From: Pseudomonas arcuscaelestis
Lineage (GTDB): Bacteria > Pseudomonadota > Gammaproteobacteria > Pseudomonadales > Pseudomonadaceae
DNA length: 64,000 nucleotides
Assembly (NCBI RefSeq): GCF_016881005.1
Contig: NZ_JACOPV010000011.1
Span: 1-64,000, forward strand
Direction of reading: 5' to 3'
Of this stretch, positions 61,845-64,000 are shown piece by piece. The notes beneath the pieces were generated by a model that saw nothing but the letters and a program-made list of their open reading frames with translations, was not told the DNA's origin and made no database searches. The first letter of the stretch is position 1. Each line of letters opens with the position of its first letter. Position numbers and translations under genes: made by a program.

Positions 61845-62444
61845 TTACAGGCTGGCGGCGTTTTCCGCCAGGTAGTCGGCAACGCCTTTGGCATCAGCCT
61901 TCATACCTTTCTGGCCCGGACGCCAGCCGGCAGGGCAAACTTCGCCGTGCTGCTCGGTGAACTGCAGTGCTTCGACCAGACGGATCATCTCGTCGACTTC
62001 ACGACCCAGCGGCAGGTTGTTGACAACCTGGTGCTGTACCACGCCTTGCTGGTCGATCAGGAACGAGGCACGCAGTGCCACGCCAGCATCGTGTTCGATA
62101 CCGTAGGCACGGGTGATCTCGTGCTTGACGTCGGCAACCATGGTGAATTCGACTTCGCCGATACCGCCCTTCTCCACTGGCGTGCTGCGCCATGCGTGGT
62201 GAGTGAACTGCGAGTCGATAGAGACACCTACCACTTCAACACCCAGCTCGCGGAACTTATCCATGCGGTTGTTGTGGGCAATAATTTCCGACGGGCAGAC
62301 AAAGGTGAAGTCCAGCGGCCAGAAGAACAGCACGACGTATTTGCCGCGCAGCGAGGAAAGCTTGAAGCTGTCGACGATAGAACCGTCGCCCAGAACTGCC
62401 GCCGCATCGAAATCAGGGGCTTGCTTGTTGACCAGAATGCTCAT
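61845..62444 (-). CDS. 2-Cys peroxiredoxin (AhpC/Prx1 type)
   Basis: A 199-residue typical 2-Cys peroxiredoxin: peroxidatic Cys in FFWPLDFTFVCPSEIIA (about residue 51), resolving Cys in EHGEVCPAGWRPGQKG (about 170). It reduces peroxides with electrons from thioredoxin, supplied by TrxB next door. AAGGAG lies five bases before the ATG at 62444. Confidence 0.95.
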   Translation of the reverse strand: MSILVNKQAPDFDAAAVLGDGSIVDSFKLSSLRGKYVVLFFWPLDFTFVCPSEIIAHNNRMDKFRELGVEVVGVSIDSQFTHHAWRSTPVEKGGIGEVEFTMVADVKHEITRAYGIEHDAGVALRASFLIDQQGVVQHQVVNNLPLGREVDEMIRLVEALQFTEQHGEVCPAGWRPGQKGMKADAKGVADYLAENAASL

Positions 62445-62710
62445 GAAAACTCCTTGAAGATCAGAATTCGAAGGCGTTGAAAAATATGTGCGCACTTTAG
62501 CGAGGCCGCAGAGATTAAGGAAATATCCTTAGACAATCCACCTTATAGGCCGGCTCTATTCATCATCGGAGCCTACAGCTGTTTGCCTATTACACTACGC
62601 CTTACCAGGTGCCGAGCTTTGTTACAGCCCGTTTCCTCCATAGCGCCGCGCTTTCGCCAGCCGCTCAAACTCGGTAAGGTCAGCGCGTTTGCCTTCACCC
62701 GGAGTTCCCT

Positions 62711-63466
62711 ATGCAAGCCCCTGTACTCTCTGGCCCTCAGTACCTGCGTGAAGGACTGAAACTGGTCCTGAGCCCGAGCCTGCGCCTATTCGTATTGCTG
62801 CCTCTGGCAGTCAACCTGCTGCTGTTCGTCGGTTTGATCTATTTCGCTGGCCATCAATTCAGCCTCTGGGTCGATTCACTGATGCCCAGCCTGCCGAGCT
62901 GGCTGAGCTTTCTCAACTACGTGCTGTGGCCATTGTTCGTCGCGCTGGTGGTGCTGATGGTGTTCTTCACCTTCACCCTGCTGGCCAACATTATTGCCGC
63001 GCCCTTCAACGGCTTTCTGGCTGAAAAGGTCGAAGTGGTCGTACGCGGCACGGATGACTTCCCGGCCTTCCGTTGGGCCGAACTCACCGCCATGGTGCCG
63101 CGCACCCTCAGCCGCGAAATGCGCAAGTTGGGCTACTTCCTGCCGCGGGCGCTGGCACTGTTCGTCCTGTCGCTGATTCCAGTGGTCAACATCATTGCCG
63201 CTCCGTTGTGGCTACTGTTCGGTATCTGGATGATAGCGATCCAGTACATCGACTACCCGGCGGATAACCACAAGATGAGCTGGCAGGACATGCTTGCCTG
63301 GCTGCGCGCCAAACGCTGGCAGAGCCTGGGCTTTGGCGGCATCACTTACCTCGCGCTGATGATTCCTTTCGTCAACATTCTGATGATGCCTGCCGCGGTG
63401 GCCGGCGCCACCTTGTTCTGGGTGCGCGAACGCGGGGCGGAAACGGCAGCAGTACAGAAACCCTGA
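62711..63466 (+). CDS. cysZ: CysZ-family sulfate transporter
   Basis: A 251-residue membrane protein of the CysZ/EI24 family: four main helices (LFVLLPLAVNLLLFVGLIYF; YVLWPLFVALVVLMVFFTFTLLANIIAAPFNGFLAEKVE in part; LFVLSLIPVVNIIAAPLWLL; ALMIPFVNILMMPAAVAGATLFW). CysZ imports sulfate for cysteine synthesis in E. coli. Confidence 0.92.
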   Translation: MQAPVLSGPQYLREGLKLVLSPSLRLFVLLPLAVNLLLFVGLIYFAGHQFSLWVDSLMPSLPSWLSFLNYVLWPLFVALVVLMVFFTFTLLANIIAAPFNGFLAEKVEVVVRGTDDFPAFRWAELTAMVPRTLSREMRKLGYFLPRALALFVLSLIPVVNIIAAPLWLLFGIWMIAIQYIDYPADNHKMSWQDMLAWLRAKRWQSLGFGGITYLALMIPFVNILMMPAAVAGATLFWVRERGAETAAVQKP

Positions 63467-63549
63467 CATCGGCGTTGATCTGCATCACGGCAGCAAACCC
63501 ATACATGGAACATGGTTATTAAAACTATAAGCCTGTAGGGGAGCGCTCC

Positions 63550-64000
63550 ATGTTTAGACCACTGATGCTGATGTTCGGGTTAATGGCGGGAGGACAGGCA
63601 TGGGGCTCAGCCCCTGCCAACGAGCCCATCCTGCCGGTACAGCCGGCGAAGATCACCAACGAAGCCAAGGTTGAACTGGGCAAGCAGTTGTTCTTTGATC
63701 CACGCCTGTCCAAGTCCGGCTTCATTTCCTGCAACTCTTGCCACAACCTGAGTATGGGCGGCAGCGACAACCTGCCCACCTCAATCGGCCACAACTGGCA
63801 TCAGGGTCCGATCAACTCCCCTACTGTGCTCAACTCGAGCATGAGCGTCGCGCAGTTCTGGGATGGCCGCGCTGCGACCCTCAAAGAGCAGGCCGGTGGC
63901 CCCATCGCCAACCCCGGAGAAATGGGCTTCACCCACGATCTGGCGGTGGACGTGCTGCGCTCGATTCCCCAGTACAAGGCATCGTTCAAGCAGGTGTATG
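63550..64000 (+). CDS. di-haem cytochrome c peroxidase, 5' part
   Basis: The first 150 residues of a periplasmic cytochrome c peroxidase; the gene runs off the right edge. Signal peptide (MFRPLMLMFGLMAGGQAWG), then AKVELGKQLFFDPRLSKSG, the first haem motif CNSCH (near residue 59) in SCNSCHNLSMGGSDNLPTS, PINSPTVLNSSMS and WDGRAATLKEQAGGPI as in CcpA/MacA enzymes. AGGGGAG stands eight bases before the ATG. Confidence 0.93.
   Translation, partial: MFRPLMLMFGLMAGGQAWGSAPANEPILPVQPAKITNEAKVELGKQLFFDPRLSKSGFISCNSCHNLSMGGSDNLPTSIGHNWHQGPINSPTVLNSSMSVAQFWDGRAATLKEQAGGPIANPGEMGFTHDLAVDVLRSIPQYKASFKQVY

Overview
The window is a gene-dense piece of a gamma-proteobacterial chromosome, almost certainly Pseudomonas and most likely the P. 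putida group or a close relative. This rests on the homogentisate cluster followed by lrgAB, a short LOV protein, folM and fabV, on the Pseudomonas-type rRNA leader and cyo operon, and on REP-like palindromes of the kind common in that group. I see no prophage, insertion sequence, CRISPR array or tRNA. The left edge is the promoter and leader of an rRNA operon that runs off the window to the left. The right edge cuts a di-haem cytochrome c peroxidase gene.

Layout. 0.4-4.5 kb: an iron-starvation unit (ECF sigma factor, FecR-type anti-sigma factor, TonB-dependent transducing receptor) with a Fur box over the sigma promoter. 5.2-11.9 kb: an agmatine/polyamine block (APC permease; minus-strand set of cytoplasmic agmatine deiminase, N-carbamoylputrescine amidase, polyamine-binding protein and a Tat-exported second agmatine deiminase; divergent LysR regulator). 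11.9-14.0 kb: antitoxin remnant, YeeE/YedE transporter, GNAT acetyltransferase. 14.0-17.8 kb: a SigF-NrsF pair divergent from a bufferin operon (BufA1 precursor, MNIO enzyme BufB, partner BufC, DoxX protein). Two exact copies of a SigF-type promoter (GTAACC-N16-CGAA) face away from each other between them. 17.8-23.3 kb: an ABC transporter of the phosphonate/selenate type next to selD and mnmH. 23.3-29 kb: mixed genes including LysR, YdcZ-type transporter, cysteine-cluster protein, alaC and an orphan lipase-like hydrolase. 29-34.5 kb: cyoABCDE with a long regulatory leader that contains an Anr box. 34.5-37.5 kb: dsbB, LexA-controlled yebG, an amino-acid dehydrogenase and a SirB1-type protein. 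37.5-41.7 kb: hmgA-fahA-maiA for homogentisate degradation with divergent hmgR.

41.7-47 kb: a possible small RNA, a two-helix membrane protein resembling a K+-channel pore, SDR, alpha/beta hydrolase, lrgAB with divergent LysR, and a flavodoxin. 47-50 kb: a light-sensing neighbourhood (short LOV photoreceptor, PilZ-like protein, MerR/LitR-type regulator, divergent ABM-domain membrane protein). 50-60 kb: folM, DUF1244, HopJ-family protein, hydrolase, fabV, a chemoreceptor, ampDE and a DUF1631 protein. 60-64 kb: nadC, trxB, a 2-Cys peroxiredoxin, cysZ and the start of the cytochrome c peroxidase.

The parts most worth following are the SigF-controlled bufferin locus (including evidence that the sigma factor start codon is misplaced), the two-compartment agmatine pathway, the LOV/LitR light module, the channel-like protein with an altered filter, and the untranslated leader upstream of cyoA. 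All family assignments come from reading the translations by eye; no database search was run.
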